From Chloroflexota bacterium (lineage in GTDB: Bacteria; Chloroflexota; Limnocylindria; Limnocylindrales; CSP1-4): a DNA stretch of 36,570 nt. Below are positions 21,731-29,125 of this stretch, one piece after another. How positions within the stretch are numbered: position 1 is the stretch's first letter; every line of letters begins with the position of its first letter. The notes under the pieces are model-generated. The model did no database searches. It was given only the letters and a program-made list of their open reading frames with translations, and had not been told where the DNA came from. Both the position numbers and the translations under genes were made by a program. The stretch spans positions 1-36,570 of the forward strand of contig VBFG01000005.1 of NCBI GenBank assembly GCA_005882635.1, read 5' to 3'.

Positions 21731-22857
21731 GATCGGGATGATGCGCCAACGCGATCGGCGATCGAGACGAGACCGGCGATTCGCTCGCCGCACCGCTCGA
21801 CGGGAGCAGTGCCGGCGGCCATGGCCTCCTCGACCGACTGCGGTCGTTCGGCGACAGACACAGCCACCGCGCCGACGGCGGCGAGGGCCTCGATCCCAGC
21901 CTGGGTCACGCCGCCACCGACCGCGAGGCACGGAACGCCTGCCTCGGCCGCGCGTCGGGCGACGCCGAGGGCGGTCTTCCCGAACGCCGTCTGCTCGTCG
22001 ATCCGACCCTCGCCGGTGATCACGAGATCTGCCCGTGCAAGCTTTTCCGCGAAGCCGGTTGCCTCCATGACGAGCTCGACGCCCGGCCGAAGGACGAGCG
22101 ACCGGAACCGATCGGCGATCGTCAGGAGCCCGAAGCCCGTGCCACCGGCGGCACCCGCTCCGGGCGTGTCCCGCTCGCGACGACCGGTCGCCCGTTCCAG
22201 TCGATCGGCCCATCGCCGAAGCCGGTCGTCGAGCTCCCCGACCTGGGCGGGCGTCGCCCCCTTCTGGGGGCCGTATGTGGCAGCCGCCCCGGTCGCGCCG
22301 AGGAGCGGATTGCTGACGTCGCAGGCGATCTCGAGTTCGACGTCGGCAAGCCGAGGATCGAGGCCGGTGAGGTCGAGCTCCGTGCCGTCGTCGCGAGCCC
22401 CGAGCGCCTCCAGGATCCCGAGGGCGCCGTCCGTCGTGGCGCTGCCCCCGATGCCGAGGATGATCCCGCGGATGCCCGCGTCGATCGCCTTCTCGAGGAG
22501 CTGACCGGTGCCGCGGGTCGACGCGCGGATCGGATCGTGCGTCGCGGGCGCGACGCGGGACAGACCCGACGCCTCGGCGAGCTCGACGAAGGCACGGCTC
22601 CCGTCGTCCGAGCGGAGCCATCCGGCATTGACGTCGGTTCCGAGCGGCCCCGCGACCGTGGCCTGGACCCAGTCCCAGCCGCCGGCGAACGCGATCGCGT
22701 GGATGGACCCCTCGCCGCCATCGCCCAGCGGCGCATGCTCGATCTCGTCCTCCGGTCGACCCCGCGACCAGCCGACTGCCAGCGCCCGCGCGACCTGGAC
22801 CGAGGTCAGCGACCCCTTGAACGAGTCGGGGGCGAACAGAACGGTCCGGCGGGTCAT
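21727..22857 (-). CDS. Glycerate kinase
   Basis: A 376-residue glycerate kinase of the GarK/GlxK family, phosphorylating D-glycerate (normally to 2-phosphoglycerate). Signatures: APDSFKGSLTSVQVARALAVG at the N-terminus, PLGDGGEGS, ILGIGGSATTDGALGILEALGA, GAAGGTGFGLL and LVITGEGRIDEQTAFGKT. The ATG at 22857 overlaps the GNAT stop as ATGA. Its place in an operon with two glycosyltransferases that use glycerate or 3-phosphoglycerate suggests it balances or recycles glycerate for osmolyte metabolism. Rhamnose degradation does not need it. Confidence 0.93.
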   Translation of the reverse strand: MTRRTVLFAPDSFKGSLTSVQVARALAVGWSRGRPEDEIEHAPLGDGGEGSIHAIAFAGGWDWVQATVAGPLGTDVNAGWLRSDDGSRAFVELAEASGLSRVAPATHDPIRASTRGTGQLLEKAIDAGIRGIILGIGGSATTDGALGILEALGARDDGTELDLTGLDPRLADVELEIACDVSNPLLGATGAAATYGPQKGATPAQVGELDDRLRRWADRLERATGRRERDTPGAGAAGGTGFGLLTIADRFRSLVLRPGVELVMEATGFAEKLARADLVITGEGRIDEQTAFGKTALGVARRAAEAGVPCLAVGGGVTQAGIEALAAVGAVAVSVAERPQSVEEAMAAGTAPVERCGERIAGLVSIADRVGASSRS

Positions 22858-23414
22858 CCGGCGGGGCTCTCGCGGAGGTCCTTCCGGAAATACGTTGTCT
22901 GGCCGAGCTCCCCGTCGACGCGCATCGCGTGGTCCGGCACGGTGCCGAACGCCGTCCAGCCCAGACGCCGGTACATCCGTTCCGCGTCGCTCCCGCTCTC
23001 GGTGTCGAGCAGGAGCAGCCAACGGCCCTCCGCCCGGGCGAGGTCCTCCAGGGCGTCCATCAGCCCCGTCCCGATACCGTGGCCCCGAGCGCGGCGATGG
23101 ACGATGACCTTGTTGACCTCCGCCCGGTGGGGCGAGTTCGGGTTCCGCGAGGGGACAAGCAGGACGACCCCGACGACGTCGCCGGCGAGCCGCGCGACGA
23201 TCGGCCGGATCGCGCCCGAGGCGACGTCCGGGATCCGCGCAGTCCACCAGGCAGCGCCGTCGGCGGCGGAGAAGCCGCGCAGGAAGTTGACGGAGGACCC
23301 CGAGTCGACCGAGTCGGCGATCAGCTCGCCGAGCTGCGGGATGATCGACCGGAAGCCCTCGACGTCGAGGACCTCGTACGCGACGGTCGACGCCGGGTCG
23401 TCGACCGGGCTCAC
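22854..23414 (-). CDS. GNAT-family N-acetyltransferase
   Basis: A 186-residue GNAT. The acetyl-CoA site is visible as VNKVIVHRRARGHGIGTGLMDALEDLA (Q/R-x-x-G-x-G/A form: RRARGHGIG), followed by LLLLDTESGSDAERMYRRLGWTAFG, the usual beta-5/helix-4 end. The substrate is unknown; the closest general type is small-molecule or antibiotic acetyltransferases. GTG 23414 sits in a GTGA overlap with the GpgS-fusion stop and its own stop overlaps glycerate kinase, so it is co-translated within the operon. Confidence 0.85.
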   Translation of the reverse strand: MSPVDDPASTVAYEVLDVEGFRSIIPQLGELIADSVDSGSSVNFLRGFSAADGAAWWTARIPDVASGAIRPIVARLAGDVVGVVLLVPSRNPNSPHRAEVNKVIVHRRARGHGIGTGLMDALEDLARAEGRWLLLLDTESGSDAERMYRRLGWTAFGTVPDHAMRVDGELGQTTYFRKDLRESPAG

Positions 23415-25390
23415 CGCTTGATGGATTCGAGCGTCTGTGCGCCGAGATCGAGGCCGCCGTGGCCGCCCGCCCCGTTCGTCGCATCCGGCCCGCGGCGCCG
23501 CTCGAGATACTCCGGGATCCGGAGCATCGGCGGCCGCTCCTGGTCGGCGAGCTCGATGACCTCGAGAGACAGCCGGCCGCGGCCGGAGCGCGGGAGCTTC
23601 ATCGTCGAGCCGAGCTCGGCGAACAGGCGCGCCTTGCGCCGCTCCTCGAGCCGCTTCATCACGGCCTGGAGGATCACGAAGGACATCCGCGACAGCCCCT
23701 CAAGCTCCTGGTTGCGGTGGACGCGTCGCTCGAGGTCGACCTGCCCGAGCCCCTCGATCCCGACCCGCTCCGTGGCGTCGATCAGGTGGCCGATCTCGAC
23801 GGCGTAGCCGGTGAAGAACGGGATGCTCTCGAGGAGCGCCCGACGCCCGGCGTACTCGCCTGACAGCGGCTGGATCATCCCCGACAGCTCCGGATAGAAG
23901 AGGTTGATCAGCGGCCGCGCGACCAGCTCCGTGACGCGCCCACCGCCACCCTCCTTGAGGACGCCCCCCTCGACGATTGGCCGCTGGTAGTAGCCCTTGA
24001 CGTACTGCAGCCGTGGCTCGTGGAGCAGCGGACCGAGCGTCCCGTAGACCATCCGCGGATGCCAGTTCCGGACGTCGGTGTCGGCCCAGACGATGATGTC
24101 GCCGCTCGTCTCGTGAAGCGACTTCCAGAGCGCCTCGCCCTTGCCCCGGAACGAGCCGTAGCGCGACAGGATGTCCGGGTGCTGGACGACGCGGGCACCT
24201 TCCGCCTCGGCGATCTCGCGGGTCCGATCCTCCGACGCCGAGTCGACGACGAGGATCTCGTCGACGAGCGGGACGCGGCCCATCATCTCGCGGATCGCGC
24301 GGCGGACGATCGGGCCGATCGTCTCCTCCTCGTCGAGCGTCGGGAGGACGAGCGAGACCGTAACGCCCTGCTTCTCCTTGAGCTGGACCAGGCGGCGCAG
24401 GTCGGCGAACTCCGCGTGGTGGAAGTTCGACTCGCCGAACCAGCGCTCGACCCGGATCGGGACCGCCCGTGCCTCCTCGGCCGCGCGGTCGGCGGCGGCC
24501 AGCGTCTCGGCCCGGCTCGCCAGCTGCTCGAACGTCGCCCGGCCGATGATCTCGCGGGTCTTGACGACGACGACGCTCGGGCGGGCGCGAGTCGCGATCG
24601 CCTCGGGCAGAGCTCCGAACAGATAGGTTTCGCCGTCGGTGCCGGTCGGCTGGGCCGACGCGCCCATGACGACGAGGTCGGCTCGCTCGGCCTCGCGGAG
24701 GATCGCGTTCCGGACGTTCGCCGCCTCCCGGACGACGCCTTCGCCGTGACCCTTGAGGTGCTGGCGGACGAACTGGGAGAGGGCGTGCTCGGCCTGGGCC
24801 CGGACGGCGAGCGTGATCCCCGGTGGCACGAAATGGAGAACGCTGACGGTCGCGCCGGTGCGGCGCGCGATCGCGTCGGCGTAGCGGACCGCCAGCTCGG
24901 CATGGGGTCCGCCGCGGACCGGCACGACGATTCGCCGGATGTCCTTGCTGCCGCGTTGCTTGACGACCGCGATGTCGGCGGGGGCGTCGCGGACCACCTC
25001 ATCGATCGTCGGCGAGATCACCGAGCCGCCATTGCGGCCGGCCGGCGCCTTGCCGCCCCAGCCGAAGATGATCAGGTCGGCCTCCTGCTCGGCGGAGGCT
25101 TCGATGATCCCTTCCGCGGCATGCCGCCCGATCCGGACGATCGGGTGGATCGTGGTCCCGTCGGGGGCGAAATCGAGGACGCGCTGGAGCAGCCGTCGGG
25201 CGTGGCGGGCGCGTGTCGCGCCTTCGCTCAGCGGCATCCCCTCGGGCACCTCCACGATCCCGAGCGCCGTCAGCTCGCCGGCGCGCGGATCGAGGAGGGC
25301 CGCACCGAGGCGGATCAGCTCCTCGGCGGTCGCCGGATTCGCGACGGGAATGAGGATGCGGGCCGGCAGCGGCCCCCGGGCGGCGGTCAC
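23411..25390 (-). CDS. Tandem universal-stress domains fused to glucosyl-3-phosphoglycerate synthase-like glycosyltransferase
   Basis: A 659-residue protein. The first Usp domain is about 10-145 and the second about 150-278 (RRIVVPVRGGPHAELAVRYADAIA, DLVVMGASAQPTGTDGE, FGALPEAIATRARPSVVVVK). The second keeps a GxxxG/S-like phosphate loop. The glycosyltransferase (about 315-590) matches GpgS: RWFGESNFHHAEF, VSLVLPTLDEEETI, VVDSASEDRT, metal motif DTD (437-439), and FTGYAVEIGHLIDATERVG, LERRVHRNQ near the end. GpgS makes glucosyl-3-phosphoglycerate from NDP-glucose and 3-phosphoglycerate. I chose GTG 25390 because GAGGAG is 5 nt upstream; GTG 25396 is too close to it. No GpgP phosphatase is visible nearby. 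Confidence 0.87.
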   Translation of the reverse strand: MTAARGPLPARILIPVANPATAEELIRLGAALLDPRAGELTALGIVEVPEGMPLSEGATRARHARRLLQRVLDFAPDGTTIHPIVRIGRHAAEGIIEASAEQEADLIIFGWGGKAPAGRNGGSVISPTIDEVVRDAPADIAVVKQRGSKDIRRIVVPVRGGPHAELAVRYADAIARRTGATVSVLHFVPPGITLAVRAQAEHALSQFVRQHLKGHGEGVVREAANVRNAILREAERADLVVMGASAQPTGTDGETYLFGALPEAIATRARPSVVVVKTREIIGRATFEQLASRAETLAAADRAAEEARAVPIRVERWFGESNFHHAEFADLRRLVQLKEKQGVTVSLVLPTLDEEETIGPIVRRAIREMMGRVPLVDEILVVDSASEDRTREIAEAEGARVVQHPDILSRYGSFRGKGEALWKSLHETSGDIIVWADTDVRNWHPRMVYGTLGPLLHEPRLQYVKGYYQRPIVEGGVLKEGGGGRVTELVARPLINLFYPELSGMIQPLSGEYAGRRALLESIPFFTGYAVEIGHLIDATERVGIEGLGQVDLERRVHRNQELEGLSRMSFVILQAVMKRLEERRKARLFAELGSTMKLPRSGRGRLSLEVIELADQERPPMLRIPEYLERRRGPDATNGAGGHGGLDLGAQTLESIKR

Positions 25391-25406
25391 CGGCACTCCT
25401 CAGCGC

Positions 25407-26849
25407 TCACCGGCGCGCCTCGGCGGCCTCGGCCTCTCGGCCCGCTGCCGTCGCCGCCGAATTGTTCCCGTCCGCCGACGCGTCCGCCTGCTGCCAGCGC
25501 TCCACGAGGTAGGGCTTCAGCAGCTCGAACTCGCGTGCCTGCCGCTCCACTCGCTCCTCCGCCTGGTCGGTCGTCTGGTGGCGGTTCTCGATGACGAAGC
25601 TCCCGACGCGGCCGAAGTAGATCGGCACGAGCGCCGCGACGAGCTGCTCGATGGGGGGTGTCGACGAGCGGGCGGCGACGACGAGGTCGTAGACCAGGCG
25701 CGCCCAGAGGTCGTCGGGGAAGTGGAAGGCGGCCAGCGCCTCGCCCATCTCGAGCGTCGTCGCCGTGGACGGGGCGCCGTCCCCGGCAAGCCCGAGTCGG
25801 GACCGCGCCTGATCGACGAGCTGGCCCGCCTCGGCGGCGAGGACCATCACCGTCTCCGCGTTCGCCGGTGCGAACATCCCCCGCCACGTATCGGCGAGGG
25901 TCAGGGATCCCGAGTGGAGCTCGGTCAGGAGCCGGAGGGTGTTCACCTCGAGCGGCGGCGGATCGATGATCCGCTCGAACCCGTACGCCGGGACGTCGTG
26001 ACTACCGCGGATCGACAGCCAGTTGTCCGGATGCGTGGCGGCCAGCCGGAGGATCGTTCCGACGACCTGCCGGAACATCGGGCCGAGGTCCGCACCGGGG
26101 TCCTTCGGGTCGTGGACCTTGGCCCCGAGCCGGGCCTGGCAGACGGCGAATCCCCCGGTCAGCGCCGACGTCGTCATCCAGATGTCGATGCCGAAGCGGC
26201 TGATGTCGTCGGTCCAGTCGTCGAGCTCGAGGTAGTGGCGGACGAGGTCGCCGCTGACCCCGAAGTCCCCGCCGATCGGCTGGCGGATCCGGTTCCCATA
26301 CAGTGAGCGCGTGAGCGGATAGGTGACCGTGTTGGTGATCGTGCCGTCGTACTTGTAGCGCGCGTAGAGCGGCGCGACGAAGTCGTAGCCGCCCTTGACG
26401 ATCGGGCCGGCCAGCAGCTCGATCCACTCCGGGATGATCGAGCGGAGGTCGCTGTCGACCACGACGAGCGCCTGGACCTCGAGGGCGGCCGCGATCTCGA
26501 AGATCGTTCGGAGCGCCGCGCCCTTGCCGCCGACGCCGTCGATCTCGGGATAGGTGAGGCTGACGCGCGACAGCTTGTTCGTCGGGCGGACGAGGAGGAT
26601 CTGCTCGACATAGTCCGGCGGCTCCGTCTCGACGACGACGCGAGCGGTTCCGTCCGGCGATCCGGCGTCGCTGTTGACGAGCACGGGCCGCAGGTCCGGG
26701 AAGTACTGGACCAGACCCGCCTGCGAGGCGCGCACGACGTAGCCGATCGTGGCGGCGTTCTTGAAGCTGGGGATGCCGACCATGATGTCCGCGTGGCCCA
26801 AGCGGGAGATCTCATCGCGGATTGCCGGCGTCAGACCGCTGATGGGCAC
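25407..26849 (-). CDS. Glycosyltransferase, probably glucosylglycerate (or mannosylglycerate) synthase-like
   Basis: A 480-residue GT-A enzyme. IMVGIPSFKNAATIGYVVRASQAG, PVLVNSDAGSPDGTARVV, GVGGKGAALRTIFEIAA and VVVDSDLRS (metal-binding DSD, 132-134) form the nucleotide-sugar site. APLYARYKYDGTITNTVTYPL and GGDFGVSGDLVRHYLE probably form the acceptor side. The C-terminal 100 residues are helical and end in a hydrophilic Ala/Glu tail. This resembles GgS-type synthases that join NDP-sugar directly to D-glycerate; I assign the reaction from resemblance and neighbours, not proof. It is the first gene of the operon, with GTG 26849 preceded by a TAGGGT box at 6 nt. The gap to the Usp-GpgS gene is 16 nt. 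Confidence 0.75.
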   Translation of the reverse strand: MPISGLTPAIRDEISRLGHADIMVGIPSFKNAATIGYVVRASQAGLVQYFPDLRPVLVNSDAGSPDGTARVVVETEPPDYVEQILLVRPTNKLSRVSLTYPEIDGVGGKGAALRTIFEIAAALEVQALVVVDSDLRSIIPEWIELLAGPIVKGGYDFVAPLYARYKYDGTITNTVTYPLTRSLYGNRIRQPIGGDFGVSGDLVRHYLELDDWTDDISRFGIDIWMTTSALTGGFAVCQARLGAKVHDPKDPGADLGPMFRQVVGTILRLAATHPDNWLSIRGSHDVPAYGFERIIDPPPLEVNTLRLLTELHSGSLTLADTWRGMFAPANAETVMVLAAEAGQLVDQARSRLGLAGDGAPSTATTLEMGEALAAFHFPDDLWARLVYDLVVAARSSTPPIEQLVAALVPIYFGRVGSFVIENRHQTTDQAEERVERQAREFELLKPYLVERWQQADASADGNNSAATAAGREAEAAEARR

Positions 26850-26855
26850 ACAGGG

Positions 26856-26861
26856 ACCCTA
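26856..26861 (-). promoter_or_regulatory. -10 box for a leaderless transcript of the osmolyte operon
   Basis: TAGGGT (26861-26856, minus) is followed by 6 nt and GTG 26849. The AGGG inside the same box could also act as a weak ribosome site on a longer transcript, so this case is less certain than the other leaderless candidates. Confidence 0.4.
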
Positions 26862-26879
26862 CCACCGTCCTGCTTCCTT

Positions 26880-26911
26880 GGCTGTCGCGCCCGGCACGAG
26901 CCGGGACAGCC
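26880..26911 (-). terminator. Bulged hairpin after the ligase-like gene
   Basis: GGCTGT (26880-26885) pairs with ACAGCC (26906-26911), and CCCGGC (26890-26895) with GCCGGG (26900-26905) around an ACGA loop, leaving a 4-nt bulge. It starts 4 nt after the stop of 26916-27614 and lies upstream of the glycosyltransferase promoter, so it probably separates the two same-strand units. No T-run follows. Confidence 0.5.
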
Positions 26912-26915
26912 TTAC

Positions 26916-27614
26916 TCAGCGGCGGGGAAGGTCGGCCAGGGCCCAGTGCGGGTTCTTCGATCCTGGGATGTAGCGGCTGTTGGCGCCCTTGAACGCCATC
27001 CGGCGGAACCCGAGCGACCGCCACGCGCCGATCCATCGGGCGATCGGCGGCTTGACGTAGATCCCGAGCCGGACGAGTCGCGATTCTGCGAGGACGGATT
27101 CCAGGATCCGCTTGCGCTCGAGGAGCGGGACGCCGCAGAGCGACTCGTCGTCGAGCCAGACGAGGTCGACGGCAACGAATGCAACCTCCACGAATGGGTT
27201 GACGCTCGCCCGGCGCTCGATCTCGTCGATGCGATCGGCCAGCCGATCCCTCCGATCGCCGCGATCGCCGATGAGCATCTGTCTCGCGACTCGGCTGGGC
27301 GTCGGGGCTGCGACCACATCGCGAGGCGCGAGGTCACCGAGCGACTTCAGCGGTTCGGGTGTCAGCGTGCCTTCGATCAGGATCGTCGATCCGAGCGATG
27401 CCTCGACGAGCGCCTCGCACAGCGTCTCGTGGCCGCTGACGACCTCACCGTCGAGGTCCGTCAGCGTCGCCTCGCCGTTCGCGACGAGGGCGAGCACGCG
27501 CGGGCCGTTCCACAGCGGCTCGACGATGGGGTCCGGGACGTTGGACGCACGCCTGCCGCCGAATTCCTGCGGCCGCCAGGTCTTCGCAGCGGTGCGGGCG
27601 TCGGTCGCGAGCAT
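26916..27614 (-). CDS. ATP-dependent DNA-ligase-like protein lacking the adenylation lysine
   Basis: A 232-residue protein with the order of a ligase adenylation domain. Motif I region VEPLWNGPRVLALV is at 31-44, motif III-like ILIEGTLT at 78-85, motif IV FVAVDLVWLDDESLCGVPLLERKRILESVL at 146-175, and motif V-like AFKGANSRYIPGSKNPHW at 207-224. In active ligases motif I is K-x-D-G; here it is L34-W-N-G, so both the nucleophilic Lys and the Asp are gone. There is no OB-fold domain. It is probably a non-catalytic homologue, perhaps nucleotide- or nucleic-acid-binding. Start ATG 27614, no ribosome site, TAGAAT 7 nt upstream; divergent from the MFS gene. Confidence 0.75.
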   Translation of the reverse strand: MLATDARTAAKTWRPQEFGGRRASNVPDPIVEPLWNGPRVLALVANGEATLTDLDGEVVSGHETLCEALVEASLGSTILIEGTLTPEPLKSLGDLAPRDVVAAPTPSRVARQMLIGDRGDRRDRLADRIDEIERRASVNPFVEVAFVAVDLVWLDDESLCGVPLLERKRILESVLAESRLVRLGIYVKPPIARWIGAWRSLGFRRMAFKGANSRYIPGSKNPHWALADLPRR

Positions 27615-27621
27615 GCGCCGA

Positions 27622-27627
27622 ATTCTA
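27622..27627 (-). promoter_or_regulatory. -10 box for a leaderless transcript of the ligase-like gene
   Basis: TAGAAT (27627-27622, minus) is followed by 7 nt and ATG 27614, with no Shine-Dalgarno sequence. It shares the 97-bp divergent gap with the MFS promoter. Confidence 0.5.
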
Positions 27628-27699
27628 CGACGCGGTCCTCGAGGCTTCGGGGTAACGGTCAGCCTGCGCCGGCGTCTCAGCGGCGTGGGACGCCCCGCC

Positions 27700-27705
27700 T
27701 ATGAT
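27700..27705 (+). promoter_or_regulatory. -10 box for a leaderless transcript of the MFS gene
   Basis: TATGAT (27700-27705) is one base from the TATAAT consensus and is followed by 6 nt and GTG 27712. There is no ribosome site. The -35 region is GC-rich and not recognisable. Confidence 0.55.
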
Positions 27706-27711
27706 CCGACC

Positions 27712-29103
27712 GTGACCGCGACGGACCTGCCCGTCCAGGTGGACCGCGGCGCGATCGGCGGGCGAATCGGTCGAGCGCTCGGGTCGCTCACCCCCACTGG
27801 CCGCGCCTCGATCCCGTTGAGCTGGGCGTTCTACGACTTCGCCAACACGATCTACAGCTACGCGGTCGTGTCGTACGCGATCGGCTTGTGGGCGGTCGAC
27901 CGCCTCGGTCCGTCCGACGGTCAGTTCTGGGTCCTCTTCGCCGGAGCCGCCAGCGTCCTGCTGAACGCCGTTGTGTCGCCCGTGCTCGGTGCGATGAGCG
28001 ATCGGACGGGCGGCCGCACCCGCTACCTGCTGTTCTTCACCGCGACGACGGTCGTCGGCAGTGCCCTGATCGGGCTGACCGACATCGCCGCCCTCGGTCT
28101 CGTCTTCTTCGCGATCGCCAACTTCGGTTACCAGGCGGCGCTGATCTACTACGACGCCACGCTGCCCGTCGTCGCGAGGCCCGAGGCCCGCGGCCGCGTG
28201 TCCGGCATGGGCGTCGCGATCGGCTATCTCGGCACGATCGTGATCGCGCTCCTGATCCTGGTCCTGGATTCGAAGGCGTCGTCGATGACCTTCTTCCTCG
28301 CCGCGGGCCTGTTCGCGCTCTTCTCCGTGCCGCTGTTCCTCGTCGTCCGCGAGCCGCCGAAGGCAGACGCCCAGCCGTTCCGCCTCCGCGACGTCGCCGG
28401 GTCGTGGCAGCAGCTGCGCCGGACGCTCGACGACGCCCGGAAGGTCCCGGGACTGCTGCGGTTCCTCGTCGGCCGGTTCTTCTACACCGATCCGGTGAAC
28501 ACCGTCATCGTCGTCATGAGCGTGTTCGCGGTCCAGGCGATCGGTGTCAGCCAGAGCCAGGCGAACATCGTGCTGCTGATCCTGACGGTCGTCGCCGTCG
28601 CGGCGAGCTTCGGCTGGGGCCAGCTCGTCGAGCGGATCGGCCCGAAGCGAACGCTCCTGATCGTCCTCGGGACGTGGTGCGTCGGACTGGTCATCGCCGG
28701 GTCCGTCCTGTCCCTGCCGACGTTCCTGCTGGGCGGCGCCTTCCTGGGCGCGGGACTCGGCGGCGTCTGGACGTCGGACCGGGTGTTCATGCTCCGCCTG
28801 TCGCCGCCGGATCAGGTCGGCGAGTTCTTCGGCCTATACGGGATCGCCGGCAAGTTCAGCGCGGTGACCGGCCCTCTCCTGTACGGCTCCATCGTGTCGA
28901 CCCTGTTGAACGCGGGATGGGGATCCGGCGCCTACCAGGTCGGGATCTTCAGCTTCCTGATCCTGCTGCTGATCGGCGTCTTCTTCCTCCGCGGCGTCCC
29001 GGAGCCGCCGGCCGACCAGTGGTCAGCGCAGGCGGAAGCCGAGCTCGCCGGTCCGCCGCCGGAACGCCTGGCGCCGATGTCGGCGCCGATCGAGCCTCGC
29101 TGA
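27712..29103 (+). CDS. MFS transporter, UMF1 family
   Basis: A 463-residue protein with about 12 transmembrane helices. UMF1/Atg22-like hallmarks are WAFYDFANTIYSYAVVSYAIG at the N-terminus, VVSPVLGAMSDRTGGRTRYL (MFS loop 2-3), ANFGYQAALIYYDATLP, and GVWTSDRVFMLRLSPPDQVGEFFGLYGIAGKFSAVTGP in the C-half. The substrate is unknown; related carriers are linked to amino acid or vacuolar efflux in fungi. The GTG 27712 start follows from the -10 spacing and the position of the first conserved residues. The frame is open back to 27112 but there it overlaps the ligase-like gene and is rejected. Monocistronic; converges on galE. Confidence 0.88.
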   Translation: MTATDLPVQVDRGAIGGRIGRALGSLTPTGRASIPLSWAFYDFANTIYSYAVVSYAIGLWAVDRLGPSDGQFWVLFAGAASVLLNAVVSPVLGAMSDRTGGRTRYLLFFTATTVVGSALIGLTDIAALGLVFFAIANFGYQAALIYYDATLPVVARPEARGRVSGMGVAIGYLGTIVIALLILVLDSKASSMTFFLAAGLFALFSVPLFLVVREPPKADAQPFRLRDVAGSWQQLRRTLDDARKVPGLLRFLVGRFFYTDPVNTVIVVMSVFAVQAIGVSQSQANIVLLILTVVAVAASFGWGQLVERIGPKRTLLIVLGTWCVGLVIAGSVLSLPTFLLGGAFLGAGLGGVWTSDRVFMLRLSPPDQVGEFFGLYGIAGKFSAVTGPLLYGSIVSTLLNAGWGSGAYQVGIFSFLILLLIGVFFLRGVPEPPADQWSAQAEAELAGPPPERLAPMSAPIEPR

Positions 29104-29125
29104 GGGTCGGCTCAGGAGCCCGGCC

